Origin: Oceanospirillaceae bacterium
Lineage (GTDB): Bacteria > Pseudomonadota > Gammaproteobacteria > Pseudomonadales > Oceanobacteraceae
Direction: 5' to 3'
NCBI GenBank assembly: GCA_002724925.1
Contig: PBQA01000013.1
Coordinates: 558,001-622,000, forward strand
DNA length: 64,000 nucleotides
The translations under genes and the position numbers were made by a program. The notes under the pieces are model-generated. The model was given only the letters and a program-made list of their open reading frames with translations. It had not been told where the DNA came from and did not search any database. Of this stretch, positions 17,784 to 26,623 are shown piece after piece. Position 1 is the stretch's first letter. Every line of letters starts with the position of its first letter.

Positions 17784-18950
17784 ATGAGTGACATTGAAGA
17801 GGACCGTTATCATGACATACGGCCATACAATGACGAAGAAGTCAGGCAGGTTCTGGAGAGACTCGGACAATCGTTTGAGTTGCACCGGGCGTTAGTCTCT
17901 TATCGTTTTAAACGTTACCCACAATGGTCCCAGCGACTATTGACCAATATGGTCGGGTGGCAGCTTCGCCGTCACTTTGCTCCAATGACAACCGTGGACG
18001 CTTTTCAGGGTTGGCTGAAAGACTGGATTACTGCGTTAATTGAGTCCACCACTTCGGATGTAGAGATTCACGGTTTAGAACATCTTGAGCAGGCACGCTC
18101 GTACCTCTGGCTTTCCAATCACCGCGACATTGCCATGGACCCCACACTAGTCGGATACGCCCTGGTGGCTTCAGGCTGGCCAACGGCAAGGATCGCGATC
18201 GGGGATAACTTACTGTCCAATCCAGTGCTTGCAGACCTGATGAGGTTAAATAAAAGCTTTATCGTTAAGCGCTCAATTACGGATCGCCGAACCCGTTTAA
18301 AAGAATTCCAGAAACTGTCAGGGTACATTCGTCACTCTCTTGAGGAGGGGCACTCGGTGTGGCTGGCACAAAGAGAAGGTCGAGCGAAAGATAACCTTGA
18401 TCACACCGATACCGCTGTGCTGAAGATGCTGTCCCTCAGTGGTAGGGATGATCGACTCAGCTTTCCGGAGGTCATGGAGCGGCTGCGACCGGTCCCTGTG
18501 CTGGTTCAGTATGAGTGGGACCCCTGTGATGTGCTGAAAGCGCGGGAGCTGGTAGCTCTGGAGGAAAAGGGCTATTACGAGAAGGCCGAGGGTGAAGACA
18601 CCCACAGCATTCTGCTTGGAATGAAAGGGCAGAAAGGAAAAATCCGGATTTGTTTTGGCATGCCACTGACCATGGATGAGATGCAGGACGCCACCCGGAT
18701 GGCGACAGCAACCGATAGCGCGATTGATCAGATGAAGACGTTATTTCCGGTGAATTATGCGGCTCTACGGATTTTGCAGGATGACTATCAGCTTTATCAG
18801 AATCTGAATTGGCAGTGTCCTGAAGATAGGGTTCTGCCGGTGGAAGCATTGAAGGCAAGATGCTCGGAAGAGCCGGTTGCCGTCAGGATACGATTATTAA
18901 AAACCTATGCGGCATCACTCATCAGCCGTTCGGGTCTGATTCAGGAGTAA
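17784..18950 (+). CDS. PlsC-like glycerolipid acyltransferase
   Basis: 388 residues with a phosphate acyltransferase core. Motif I reads SNHRDIAMDP (His about residue 112), so five residues separate His and Asp instead of the usual four. Motif II-like FIVKRS and motif III-like WLAQREGRAKD follow at the expected distances. Large soluble extensions flank the core and no clear membrane helix is visible. Members of this group are annotated as 1-acyl-sn-glycerol-3-phosphate acyltransferases; the exact acceptor is not established from sequence. It stands alone between a divergent unknown gene and a convergent lipoprotein gene. Confidence 0.8.
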   Translation: MSDIEEDRYHDIRPYNDEEVRQVLERLGQSFELHRALVSYRFKRYPQWSQRLLTNMVGWQLRRHFAPMTTVDAFQGWLKDWITALIESTTSDVEIHGLEHLEQARSYLWLSNHRDIAMDPTLVGYALVASGWPTARIAIGDNLLSNPVLADLMRLNKSFIVKRSITDRRTRLKEFQKLSGYIRHSLEEGHSVWLAQREGRAKDNLDHTDTAVLKMLSLSGRDDRLSFPEVMERLRPVPVLVQYEWDPCDVLKARELVALEEKGYYEKAEGEDTHSILLGMKGQKGKIRICFGMPLTMDEMQDATRMATATDSAIDQMKTLFPVNYAALRILQDDYQLYQNLNWQCPEDRVLPVEALKARCSEEPVAVRIRLLKTYAASLISRSGLIQE

Positions 18951-18978
18951 TCACCCGGCGATATGTTTGCCGGGTGAT
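18950..18978 (+). terminator. Strong hairpin after the acyltransferase gene
   Basis: A 10-bp perfect inverted repeat ATCACCCGGC / GCCGGGTGAT with a 9-nt loop begins at the stop codon and sits between convergent genes. The downstream T content is modest (CTGTTTCTC), so it could act for either strand. Confidence 0.5.
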
Positions 18979-18999
18979 CTGAGAGCTGTTTCTCACGTA

Positions 19000-19794
19000 T
19001 TACTGAGCATTCAGCAGTTCAGTAATGCGCAGGTCAACGTTTGGTCGAATGCTTACGTCCGGGAATTCATCGGTAATAACACGGAAGTATTCCAGTGCCT
19101 TAAGTCGGCTGCTCTGAGAGTTATACGGGCTCATATAAATCAAACCCATCTGGTACAGAGCCTTGGCACGAATCTCTTTGCCCGACGCTTCATTTTCGTA
19201 AACGATGGTGTATACGGTCACGGCCTCGTCGATGCGATTTTCAGTAATCGCACGCTCACTCATCGGGTTAAGCTCATCGTCGTAAGGGATATTGGGTCTT
19301 GCCAGTAGCTCTTCGCGATTCAGATTATTCAGGAGCTCTTTTGCCGGTACAAAAACTGGATTTTCTGCGCGCTTGTTCAGTTGTGCCAGGTGAGACTGGA
19401 TGCGGCTTGAAATGCGGGAGGATGGAAACTCCTGGCGGTGCTTGGTAAAGAATTCCCGGGCTTTAGCATCATCGCGCTGATCGTTGAAGCTGTTCATGTA
19501 CATCAGGCCAATCTGGTACAGCGCCAGAGATTTCATGTTATCGCTGTATTCCGGATTGTTGTAACCCATCATATAGGTATCAACAGCTTTTTCTGTTTGA
19601 CCGCGTGCGATTGCCTGAATAGAAAAGGTAAGCAGATCTGGTTCTTCTTTCAGAGCTGCGGCGGCACGCAGACGGATGTTTTCTTCATATTTGGCGACTT
19701 CATACGCTCCGGCACCCGCGACAGCGAGCGGTGCCGGGGCGGCACAGGAAGCGAGTAAAAACGGTGTGACGATAAGTAGCAGACGGATCAGCAT
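19000..19794 (-). CDS. Lipoprotein with tetratricopeptide-like repeats
   Basis: 264 residues with a type II signal peptide: hydrophobic LLLIVTPFLLASC with lipobox LASC, lipidated Cys at about 17. Two similar blocks follow, each with a KALYQ(M/I)GLIYM-type helix, a gap with N(S/D)Q residues, then an (A)REFF / LEYF helix and a D/EFPxS segment, as in TPR or Sel1-like repeats. AGGGA precedes the ATG. It is probably an envelope scaffold protein; partners are unknown. Confidence 0.78.
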   Translation of the reverse strand: MLIRLLLIVTPFLLASCAAPAPLAVAGAGAYEVAKYEENIRLRAAAALKEEPDLLTFSIQAIARGQTEKAVDTYMMGYNNPEYSDNMKSLALYQIGLMYMNSFNDQRDDAKAREFFTKHRQEFPSSRISSRIQSHLAQLNKRAENPVFVPAKELLNNLNREELLARPNIPYDDELNPMSERAITENRIDEAVTVYTIVYENEASGKEIRAKALYQMGLIYMSPYNSQSSRLKALEYFRVITDEFPDVSIRPNVDLRITELLNAQ

Positions 19795-19902
19795 ATTTAT
19801 ATCCCTGTTGTTGTCATAATGCTTACTGGATCAGAGTAAGCTCACAGTCAGTCTAAATTGATGACAACGGGAAGGAAAGTCAGTTCAGCGCGAAGGCGTG
19901 AA

Positions 19903-20775
19903 TCAGCGTATCACCGATGCGGCCAGCACGGCGGCAAGAACACCGATAGAGGCCCCTGCAATAGCGGCTCGTAGGGCAGTAGACCTGACCATTCTGGCGG
20001 TAGCACGCCGATGATCTTCGAGTGCAGAATCAAACGCCATCTTCTGCACCTGAAGCTTGCTGGTTACTTCGTCTGTGGCGCGTTTAACCATGCGGTCGGC
20101 AACGGCGGCTGCCAGCTTCTGATTCGCAGTTTTCGTGCGGTTGAACAGCCGTTCGGATTCAAATTCGGCATCCAGCTCTTTCTGCACTTCGCCCACTTGT
20201 TGCTGAAGTTGACGCCGCATCACTTCGAGCTGATGACGTTGGTGCTGCTGAAGTTGAGAGGCTGTTGTATCGATACCTGCAGTAATTTCTCCTTTGGCCT
20301 CAGTGAGGGCACTCCTGAGATGCTTTTGCACCAGGCGATCAATTTCAACGAGAGGAATTGCAGCGGTGGGCAAAGTAGTCACATCCTTACTGGCGTCATT
20401 TGCAGCGGGTTTATCGAGAGAGCGGATAACCGCCATCACGGCCTCCTGGTCGGCAGGCTTGCATAGAACACCGTTAGCGCCTTTTTGCAGAGCGATCCGG
20501 AAATAGTCTTCACCATCTTTTGACGTGTACATAATCGTCGGAATGGCTGAGGTTTTCGGATTTGCACGAATCATCTGGGTCGCTTCAAGACCATCCATGC
20601 CCGGCATCATATGATCCATAAATATTATGTCGGGCTGACGATGTTCGAGAAAAGCCAATGCTGCTTCGGCACTCTCGACGGTGTCGACGTTGACCTGAAT
20701 ACGCGCAAGAAGACGCTGCAATACCAGGCGCGCAGATTTGGAGTCATCAACAATGAGGGCACTTTTTATGAGCAT
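19903..20775 (-). CDS. CheY-like receiver protein with coiled coil and C-terminal membrane anchor
   Basis: I chose the ATG at 20775 (MLIKSALIVDDS) because receivers start this close to strand beta1; ATG 20805 and TTG 20832 are in frame and no start has a convincing Shine-Dalgarno. The receiver is intact: VDD, FMDHMMPGMDG, YTS, CKP. After about residue 125 comes a Gln/Glu-rich helical region (QLQQHQRHQLEVMRRQLQQQ) predicted as coiled coil. The last ~25 residues (AAIAGASIGVLAAVLAASVIR) form one hydrophobic helix ending in Arg, the layout of a tail anchor. No DNA-binding or enzymatic output domain is present, which is unusual. Confidence 0.8.
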   Translation of the reverse strand: MLIKSALIVDDSKSARLVLQRLLARIQVNVDTVESAEAALAFLEHRQPDIIFMDHMMPGMDGLEATQMIRANPKTSAIPTIMYTSKDGEDYFRIALQKGANGVLCKPADQEAVMAVIRSLDKPAANDASKDVTTLPTAAIPLVEIDRLVQKHLRSALTEAKGEITAGIDTTASQLQQHQRHQLEVMRRQLQQQVGEVQKELDAEFESERLFNRTKTANQKLAAAVADRMVKRATDEVTSKLQVQKMAFDSALEDHRRATARMVRSTALRAAIAGASIGVLAAVLAASVIR

Positions 20776-20956
20776 GGCTGTATTATTGTTATGCAAAAAT
20801 GCCATCTTTAGTCGATTTGATATCGAAATCAAGGTTTTCTTAGTGCTAAGTTGAACCAGGTCACAGGGTTTCAGTGGGATAATCGCCTCAGGAGCATCAG
20901 AAATTCAATGGATCTGGCATAATGCACACGCGCTAAATCTGGCAGGGGACCATTTA

Positions 20957-21823
20957 ATGACAGCAAAAGACCATGGAATTTTAATAAAGCGGGCGGCAGC
21001 AGCCTCTCTGGTGACTGCGACGGCTCTGCTTCTGTCTAAGGCCGCTGCCTGGTCTGCCAGTGATTCCGCGAGTGTTCTTTCGTCATTACTCGATAGCCTG
21101 ATGGATATCGCCGCGTCACTGATTAATTTTTTCGCTATTCGCTACGCATTAATGCCCCCGGATGACGAACACCCGTTTGGTCATAGTAAAGCCGAAGGTC
21201 TTGCTGCCTTAATGCAGTCGGCCTTTATTCTTGGCTCTGCAACCATGTTGCTTCTTCATGTTATTGACCGTCTGCTGAAGCCTCAGGAATTAACAGCGCT
21301 GCCTGAAAGTATCGGCGTGATGGCTTTTTCTACGTTAGCTACCGTGTGTCTTGTGATGTACCAGCGCTATGTCTGGCGTAAAACAGGGTCGTTGGCAGTA
21401 AAGGCAGATTCAGCGCATTACTTCAGTGATATTCTGACGAATATCGCCGTTATTGTTGCTCTGGTCGGCGCTATGTGGGGCGTATTATGGCTTGACGCTG
21501 TCATCGCACTACTGGTAGCGGCAATATTGGTATACGGAGTGATTACCATCGTGAAAGAGGCGTTGGCCGTGTTAATGGATCAGTCTCTCGACGCCGATGA
21601 TGAGGCTGCCTTGATTGATATCATCAATTCGACCGAAGGTGTACTCGGCTATCATGATCTTAAAACGCGTCAGTCAGGTGTAGTGCAATTCGTTCAGTTT
21701 CATCTCGAGTTGGCTGCTGAGCAATCATTAAAACAGGCACATGCGACGGGTGAAGTGCTTGAACAGCGAATCCTTGAGCGTTTTCCCCGGGCTGAAATCC
21801 TGATTCATCACGACCCTATCTGA
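20957..21823 (+). CDS. fieF: Cation diffusion facilitator, FieF-like Fe2+/Zn2+ efflux transporter
   Basis: 288 residues with six membrane helices and a C-terminal cytoplasmic domain. The metal site is present: DSLMD in helix 2 and HYFSD in helix 5 (DxxxD/HxxxD as in E. coli FieF). The cytoplasmic domain keeps the ferredoxin-like fold with HDLKTRQSG and the terminal EILIHHDP. It exports divalent cations by proton antiport across the inner membrane. AGGGGA precedes the ATG. The stop TGA overlaps the next ATG by one base. Confidence 0.93.
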   Translation: MTAKDHGILIKRAAAASLVTATALLLSKAAAWSASDSASVLSSLLDSLMDIAASLINFFAIRYALMPPDDEHPFGHSKAEGLAALMQSAFILGSATMLLLHVIDRLLKPQELTALPESIGVMAFSTLATVCLVMYQRYVWRKTGSLAVKADSAHYFSDILTNIAVIVALVGAMWGVLWLDAVIALLVAAILVYGVITIVKEALAVLMDQSLDADDEAALIDIINSTEGVLGYHDLKTRQSGVVQFVQFHLELAAEQSLKQAHATGEVLEQRILERFPRAEILIHHDPI

Positions 21824-22824
21824 TGGTTTGCGGCAGATTATTCATAGCATGGCTGTTTGTTTTTTATATGTCAGACTGTCTGGCCAGCGACTTCGATGAG
21901 CCGTCTCTTATTCCATACGGTACAGTGTGGCCAGAGGCGTCTGAAGCGACAGAAAATGTTCAGACCGAAGTCACCGATGATATGGCTGAAAGGTCGCGTC
22001 GCTGGCTGGTTGATCATCTGGATAATCTGTCCGGTGGTATCGATAGTTTTTTTGTTGACCGCTTTTTTAATGATGATGTTACAGACATTCAGGGGCAGGG
22101 TAGTCATGCAAAGTTTTCGTTCTTTACCCGCCGGGAATTAGGCGATCCGGTAGATTATAAATTTGGTGTCAGCCTGAATATTGAACTGCCCCACACTAAC
22201 GACCGATTAAATCTTCTATTGGAATCGGAAGATGAAGACGTTCGCGAATCGCAGGTATTAGAGAGTCCGGATAATGTTACTTACAGTTCGGCACTGCGAT
22301 TTATTATCCAGCAGACCGAGCGTTGGAGTTCTTCAGTCGATGCTGGTATCCGCTGGGGGATTCCACCCGACCCGTTCGTACGTTTTCGCGCTAAGCGTCC
22401 CGTGTATTTTGACTACTGGAATTTTACCTTCCGTCAGGAGCTGAATTATTACACCACGGATGGTTATGGCTCTGTTACTGAGCTGACCTTTGACCGCCCT
22501 ATTGATACGCAGAGGCTGTTTCGTTACGAGATGGAAAGCGAATACCTTCTTAATAACGATTACTTTACTCTGATGTACGGTGCGGGCCTTTACCATGAAA
22601 TTAACCCGATTTACGCGTACGCGGTCCTGGCCCGGGCGACGGGAGATACCGAGTTCGGAGCTACGTTCGATGCCTATGAGTTTGGCGTGCGTCTGCGGCG
22701 CCGTATTTATCACGACTGGATGTTTGCTGAATTGCATCCTCAGTATGTCTGGACGCGTGAAAACGACTGGGAGCCAACGCCAGTACTGATGCTGCGTTTA
22801 CAGGCTGAGTTCAGACGGCAGTAA
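21823..22824 (+). CDS. Predicted outer-membrane beta-barrel protein, unknown function
   Basis: 333 residues, with an N-terminal signal peptide ending about LAS (residue 22). The body is rich in alternating, aromatic beta-strand segments (AKFSFFTRRE, YKFGVSLNIEL, RVTDxxx-type turns, FRYEMESEYLL, YDAYEFGVRLRRRIYHDWMFAELHPQYVW) consistent with a 12-14-strand barrel. Start overlaps the fieF stop (TGATG), so it is translationally coupled to the metal exporter. I do not recognise a named family. The 3' end overlaps the convergent alkB-like gene by 14 bp. Confidence 0.7.
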   Translation: MVCGRLFIAWLFVFYMSDCLASDFDEPSLIPYGTVWPEASEATENVQTEVTDDMAERSRRWLVDHLDNLSGGIDSFFVDRFFNDDVTDIQGQGSHAKFSFFTRRELGDPVDYKFGVSLNIELPHTNDRLNLLLESEDEDVRESQVLESPDNVTYSSALRFIIQQTERWSSSVDAGIRWGIPPDPFVRFRAKRPVYFDYWNFTFRQELNYYTTDGYGSVTELTFDRPIDTQRLFRYEMESEYLLNNDYFTLMYGAGLYHEINPIYAYAVLARATGDTEFGATFDAYEFGVRLRRRIYHDWMFAELHPQYVWTRENDWEPTPVLMLRLQAEFRRQ

Positions 22825-23407
22825 TTCTGCGGAAGGTCAGGTTGATGCGTGGCTCTGTGACACGTGCGCGTCGTGGCAGAGCGTGTTGCCAACGGGACTG
22901 CATTCCCGCTTTCATGATCAGCAGGCTGCCGTGCTGAAGGAGCAGGCTGTGCGCCTGACGGGTGGTGCCGCTGCGTCTGAGTGTGAAGTCCCGCTCCGCG
23001 CCCAGACTCAATGACGCAATGACAGGGGCTGCCCCTAATTCGGGCTCATCGTCACTGTGCCAGCCCATGCTGTCTTGCCCGTTGCGGTATAGGTTCAGTA
23101 ACACCGAGTTGAATTCAACCCCTGCAATACCACCGACATGTTCTGCTAACGACGCCAGATAATCAGGCCAGATCTCGGAGGTAAAGTCCGTACCTGAATA
23201 CCGGTATGTATGAGGTTCATCTCCCATCCAGGCCTGCAGTCTGGGAATGGGGTGACTTTTTCCATATAGAGTGATGCTGGGCTGCTGCCAGTCAATATCA
23301 GATTGCAGGCGGGCCAGGAGAGCATTGCTTTCGCGCCGATCCATCCATTGCGGGAAGTATTCCATGCTGCCATCCAGCAGCATGGATTGACCGAAGAAAT
23401 CAGTCAT
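22811..23407 (-). CDS. AlkB-family 2-oxoglutarate/Fe(II)-dependent dioxygenase
   Basis: 198 residues from the ATG at 23407, which follows the cysK stop as TGAGATG; a TTG at 23431 is in frame but less likely. Conserved AlkB features: the HxD iron ligands in MGWHSDDE, distal His in WQHALPRR, and the 2-oxoglutarate-binding RINLTFR (RxxxxxR) near the end. The NLYRNGQDSMGWHSDDE segment matches AlkB/ALKBH2-like repair enzymes that remove alkyl groups from DNA bases by oxidation. Its coupling to cysK is unusual, as far as I know. Confidence 0.9.
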   Translation of the reverse strand: MTDFFGQSMLLDGSMEYFPQWMDRRESNALLARLQSDIDWQQPSITLYGKSHPIPRLQAWMGDEPHTYRYSGTDFTSEIWPDYLASLAEHVGGIAGVEFNSVLLNLYRNGQDSMGWHSDDEPELGAAPVIASLSLGAERDFTLRRSGTTRQAHSLLLQHGSLLIMKAGMQSRWQHALPRRARVTEPRINLTFRRITAV

Positions 23408-23408
23408 C

Positions 23409-24359
23409 TCAGTGGTTGAAGAAGCCTTCAAACAGAGGGGAAGTCAGATACCGTTCTCCGGAATCGGGAAGCACGACAACGATGGTTTTGTCTGCGTAAG
23501 CAGGGTCTTCCGCCAGGCGCAGGGCGCCAATCATCGCAGCACCACAGGAAATACCAGCAAGAATCCCTTCTTCTGACATCAGCCGGTGTGCCATCGCCAT
23601 GGAGTCATCATTGGAGACCGGCTCGACACGGTCCAACAGTGAGATGTCGAGGTTTCCCGGAATAAAGTTGGCGCCGATGCCCTGAATTTTATGTGGGCCC
23701 GGAGTCAGCTCTTCGCCAGCAATCTTTTGGGCAATAATGGCTGAATCTGCAGGCTCAACGGCAACCGCCTCAATAGTGCTTTTCTGGCTTTTCAGGTAGC
23801 GAGCGCAACCACTGATGGTGCCGCCTGTGCCGACGCCTGCGACGATAACATCGACAGTACCGTCGGTGTCATTCCAGATCTCAGGGCCGGTGGTTTTTTC
23901 GTGAATAGCCGGGTTCGCCGGGTTCTCAAACTGTTGCAGCATGATGCGAGTATCCGGGGCCTCAGCGAGCAGCTCCTCGGCCTTCTGAACGGCGCCTTTC
24001 ATACCCTTCGGGCCTTCCGTTAACACCAGATTAGCGCCGAGAGCCTGCATGACTTTGCGACGCTCTACACTCATGGTTTCAGGCATGCACAGGGTAACTT
24101 TGTAGCCACGAGCTGTTGCAACAAAGGCCAGTGCAATACCTGTGTTGCCGCTGGTAGGCTCAACAATTTCCATACCCGGCTTCAGCAGGCCATCCTGTTC
24201 AGCCTGCCAAACCATGTTAGCGCCGATACGACACTTCACAGAATGGGCCGGGTTGCGGTTCTCGAGTTTGGCGTACACACGCGGGTGCTGGGTCAGTTTA
24301 CGGATGCGCACGAGTGGCGTGTTACCAATTGACTGGGTAATGTCGTCGTAGACCTTCAT
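23409..24359 (-). CDS. cysK: Cysteine synthase A (O-acetylserine sulfhydrylase)
   Basis: 316 residues. The PLP lysine is Lys42 in SVKCRIGAN; the substrate loop EPTSGNTG and the phosphate-binding [10 protein letters not shown] are present, and SCGA lies near the end. [10 protein letters not shown] and the [12 protein letters not shown] segment are closer to CysK than to CysM. It makes L-cysteine from O-acetylserine and sulfide in the cytoplasm. The alkB-like gene follows immediately on the same strand. Confidence 0.95.
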   Translation of the reverse strand: MKVYDDITQSIGNTPLVRIRKLTQHPRVYAKLENRNPAHSVKCRIGANMVWQAEQDGLLKPGMEIVEPTSGNTGIALAFVATARGYKVTLCMPETMSVERRKVMQALGANLVLTEGPKGMKGAVQKAEELLAEAPDTRIMLQQFENPANPAIHEKTTGPEIWNDTDGTVDVIVAGVGTGGTISGCARYLKSQKSTIEAVAVEPADSAIIAQKIAGEELTPGPHKIQGIGANFIPGNLDISLLDRVEPVSNDDSMAMAHRLMSEEGILAGISCGAAMIGALRLAEDPAYADKTIVVVLPDSGERYLTSPLFEGFFNH

Positions 24360-24442
24360 AGTTTCCTCAGTGACAATATTTCTGGTTGGGCTAAACTTAG
24401 GCCGATATGTGATGTATTAACGACAGCAAACCGGGAGAGAAG

Positions 24443-25708
24443 TTGCCCAGTTCCAACGTTCAGCGAGACAGCGATACCTTAAGGCCCCTTGAAAGCCAGA
24501 TCAATATGCTAACCAGCCTGATCGAGCGTAAAAAAGCAGGCGGGCGCTTTCCAGCGGAGTTAGAGGCCAATTATCAATCGTTCCGTCTCCGTCAGTTCTT
24601 TAACGTGGATCTGCGGGTCATCATGTCTGGTCTGCTGGTCTTTGTAATTTTCGGTTGGGCTGATTTCTCCTTTGGTGGTGCTCAGTCGGTGATGCTGTTC
24701 AGTATCCGTGTGCTGATTGCCGTGCTGCTGATGCTGGCTATTATCTGGATTCCGCGCAGCCGTTTTGCGCCATACTCGCTGTACGCGTTGGTCGTTGGCG
24801 TCTACATCTGCTTTCTATCTGTGCTCTGGAATATCTATATCGTTGATCTGCCCTGGGGCTATTTTTATCATCTGGGGATGATTCCTATGCAGGTCTTTGC
24901 GTTACTCGGACTGCGGAGCAACTACCGGGCGATGTTTACCTGCTCAGTGGCAATGCTGCTGACATATACGGCGTTTATTGTTCTTCTGCCAGGGCCTGCT
25001 GAGCTGACTGAAGTGAACAGCCTGGCAATCGCCATGGCGCCTTATTACATCCTCTTCTGGGCAATTCTGGTCATTATGGCGTCGTATTTGTCGTACACGA
25101 TCGAGTCCGGCACCCGCACAGACTTTATCAAAAACAGATTACTGGCACTTGAGGCTGATCGCCTGCAATATCTCGGCAGGCGCTTGCAGCAGTTGTCAAC
25201 GACGGACTCTCTGACAGGAATCGCCAATCGACGCCACGCAGAAACTCAGTTATCAGAGGAGTGGAGGCGCTGTTTACGCAGCAACGAGCCTCTGGCTGCG
25301 TTGATGGTCGATGTGGATTTGTTTAAGGCTTACAACGATCAGTACGGCCACCAGCAGGGTGATTCCTGCCTGCGCAGCATTGCGCAGAAGATGGCAGAGT
25401 TTTGCCGACGTCCGGGAGATGTGTGTGCACGTTATGGTGGCGAAGAGTTTGTTATCGTTTTACCTGAGACAACACTGAATCAAGCCGTAGAATTGGCGCA
25501 GGAGCTTTGTGAGGCCATAGCGGGCCTGAATATTCCTCATGCTAAATCGCCCTACAGCGTGGCTACTGTGAGTATTGGCGTCGCTGCGGAAATTCCGCGG
25601 GCAGGGGATAATTACGAGGGGCTGCTGAAACGTGCTGATATGGCTTTGTATCAGGCCAAAGACAGTGGTCGGAATCAGGTTAAACGCCAGTCAGTTACAC
25701 CAAACTGA
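24443..25708 (+). CDS. Membrane diguanylate cyclase (GGDEF)
   Basis: 421 residues from a TTG start with GGGAG 5 bp upstream. About six hydrophobic helices (residues 50-215) form a membrane sensor region, then a short coiled coil leads to a complete GGDEF domain: active-site GGEEF at 332-336, the DxLTGIANRR entrance motif, and an inhibitory I-site RPGD five residues before GGEEF. It should synthesise c-di-GMP from GTP and be product-inhibited. Divergent from cysK and convergent with the acyltransferase. Confidence 0.9.
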   Translation: MPSSNVQRDSDTLRPLESQINMLTSLIERKKAGGRFPAELEANYQSFRLRQFFNVDLRVIMSGLLVFVIFGWADFSFGGAQSVMLFSIRVLIAVLLMLAIIWIPRSRFAPYSLYALVVGVYICFLSVLWNIYIVDLPWGYFYHLGMIPMQVFALLGLRSNYRAMFTCSVAMLLTYTAFIVLLPGPAELTEVNSLAIAMAPYYILFWAILVIMASYLSYTIESGTRTDFIKNRLLALEADRLQYLGRRLQQLSTTDSLTGIANRRHAETQLSEEWRRCLRSNEPLAALMVDVDLFKAYNDQYGHQQGDSCLRSIAQKMAEFCRRPGDVCARYGGEEFVIVLPETTLNQAVELAQELCEAIAGLNIPHAKSPYSVATVSIGVAAEIPRAGDNYEGLLKRADMALYQAKDSGRNQVKRQSVTPN

Positions 25709-25714
25709 CTGGCG
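25685..25714. terminator. Bidirectional 12-bp hairpin
   Basis: Perfect inverted repeat CGCCAGTCAGTT / AACTGACTGGCG with loop ACACCA, spanning the stop codon of the diguanylate cyclase gene, 15 bp from the end of the convergent acyltransferase gene. No long T-tract, but the stem is strong on both strands. Confidence 0.55.
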
Positions 25715-25728
25715 GTGGCGGTCAGGGG

Positions 25729-26613
25729 TTATTGGCCGTTGCGCAGAGCCTCCAAACGAGCATCTTTTTCTTCCCAGAGTTTCTGAACCCATTGTTGGAA
25801 ATGCAGGCGATAGCTGTCGTCTGTTTCGTAGTCGCCGTTAATCAGTTCAGCCGGTATCGGCTTCTCTTCGACAATGACGTTACAGCGTGGCATTTTCCCC
25901 TGCATAAAATCCCAGAAGGTCGGAATTCCGTCCGGATAGTTGATCGTCACGTCCAGAATCGACTGGAACTGATCGCCCATAGCGCTCATGGCAAACGCCA
26001 TTCCGCCAGCCTTAGGCTTCAACAAGTGTTTAAAAGGTGAGCCTGTTTCATCATGCTTTTTCTGGGTAAAGCGTGTGCCCTCCAGAAAGTTCATCACACT
26101 GGTTGGCATGTCTTTAAACTTTTCACAAGCGGCACGCGTGGTATCAAGGTCTTTGCCCTTCATTTCTGGGTGCTTGGCCAGATACTCCTTGCTGTAGCGC
26201 TTCATGAACGGAAAATCGAGAGCCCACCAGGCAGCGCCCATGATTGGCACTTTAATCAGTTCCTGCTTGAGGAAGAATTTCAACAGCGGAATGCGGCCAT
26301 TCAATGTGTGTTGAAGCACCAGGATATCGACCCAGCTCTGGTGATTGCTCAGAACAAAGTACCAGCCGTTGCGACTCAGGTTATCCGGACGCTCTATCGT
26401 CCAGTTCATTTTCTGAGTCAGAATCATCCAGCCAGAATTACAGCTGATCCATGCGTTGGCCACCGCCGCCAGAAGAGAGGTGAGTACCTTACGCACGGGT
26501 GCGACAGGAATAATCACTTTCAGGAAGGTCAGTGGAAACAACAAACACGACCAGAAGAGGGTGTTAATCAAAAGCAGCAGGCTTGCAATTATGCCGGTTA
26601 CGATGGGTGGCAT
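25729..26613 (-). CDS. Membrane-bound 1-acyl-glycerol-3-phosphate acyltransferase, YihG-like
   Basis: 294 residues with N-terminal hydrophobic helices and a standard PlsC core: motif I NHQSWVD, motif II region FPFMKRYS, motif III FLEGTRFT, and the later NYPDG. Length and the GTRFTQKKH segment match the YihG/acyltransferase subgroup that alters phospholipid acyl chains. AAGGT lies 7 bp before the ATG. It is the last gene of an apparent operon starting at the bax-like gene, 10 bp downstream of pta. Confidence 0.88.
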   Translation of the reverse strand: MPPIVTGIIASLLLLINTLFWSCLLFPLTFLKVIIPVAPVRKVLTSLLAAVANAWISCNSGWMILTQKMNWTIERPDNLSRNGWYFVLSNHQSWVDILVLQHTLNGRIPLLKFFLKQELIKVPIMGAAWWALDFPFMKRYSKEYLAKHPEMKGKDLDTTRAACEKFKDMPTSVMNFLEGTRFTQKKHDETGSPFKHLLKPKAGGMAFAMSAMGDQFQSILDVTINYPDGIPTFWDFMQGKMPRCNVIVEEKPIPAELINGDYETDDSYRLHFQQWVQKLWEEKDARLEALRNGQ

Positions 26614-26623
26614 GTCAGATACC

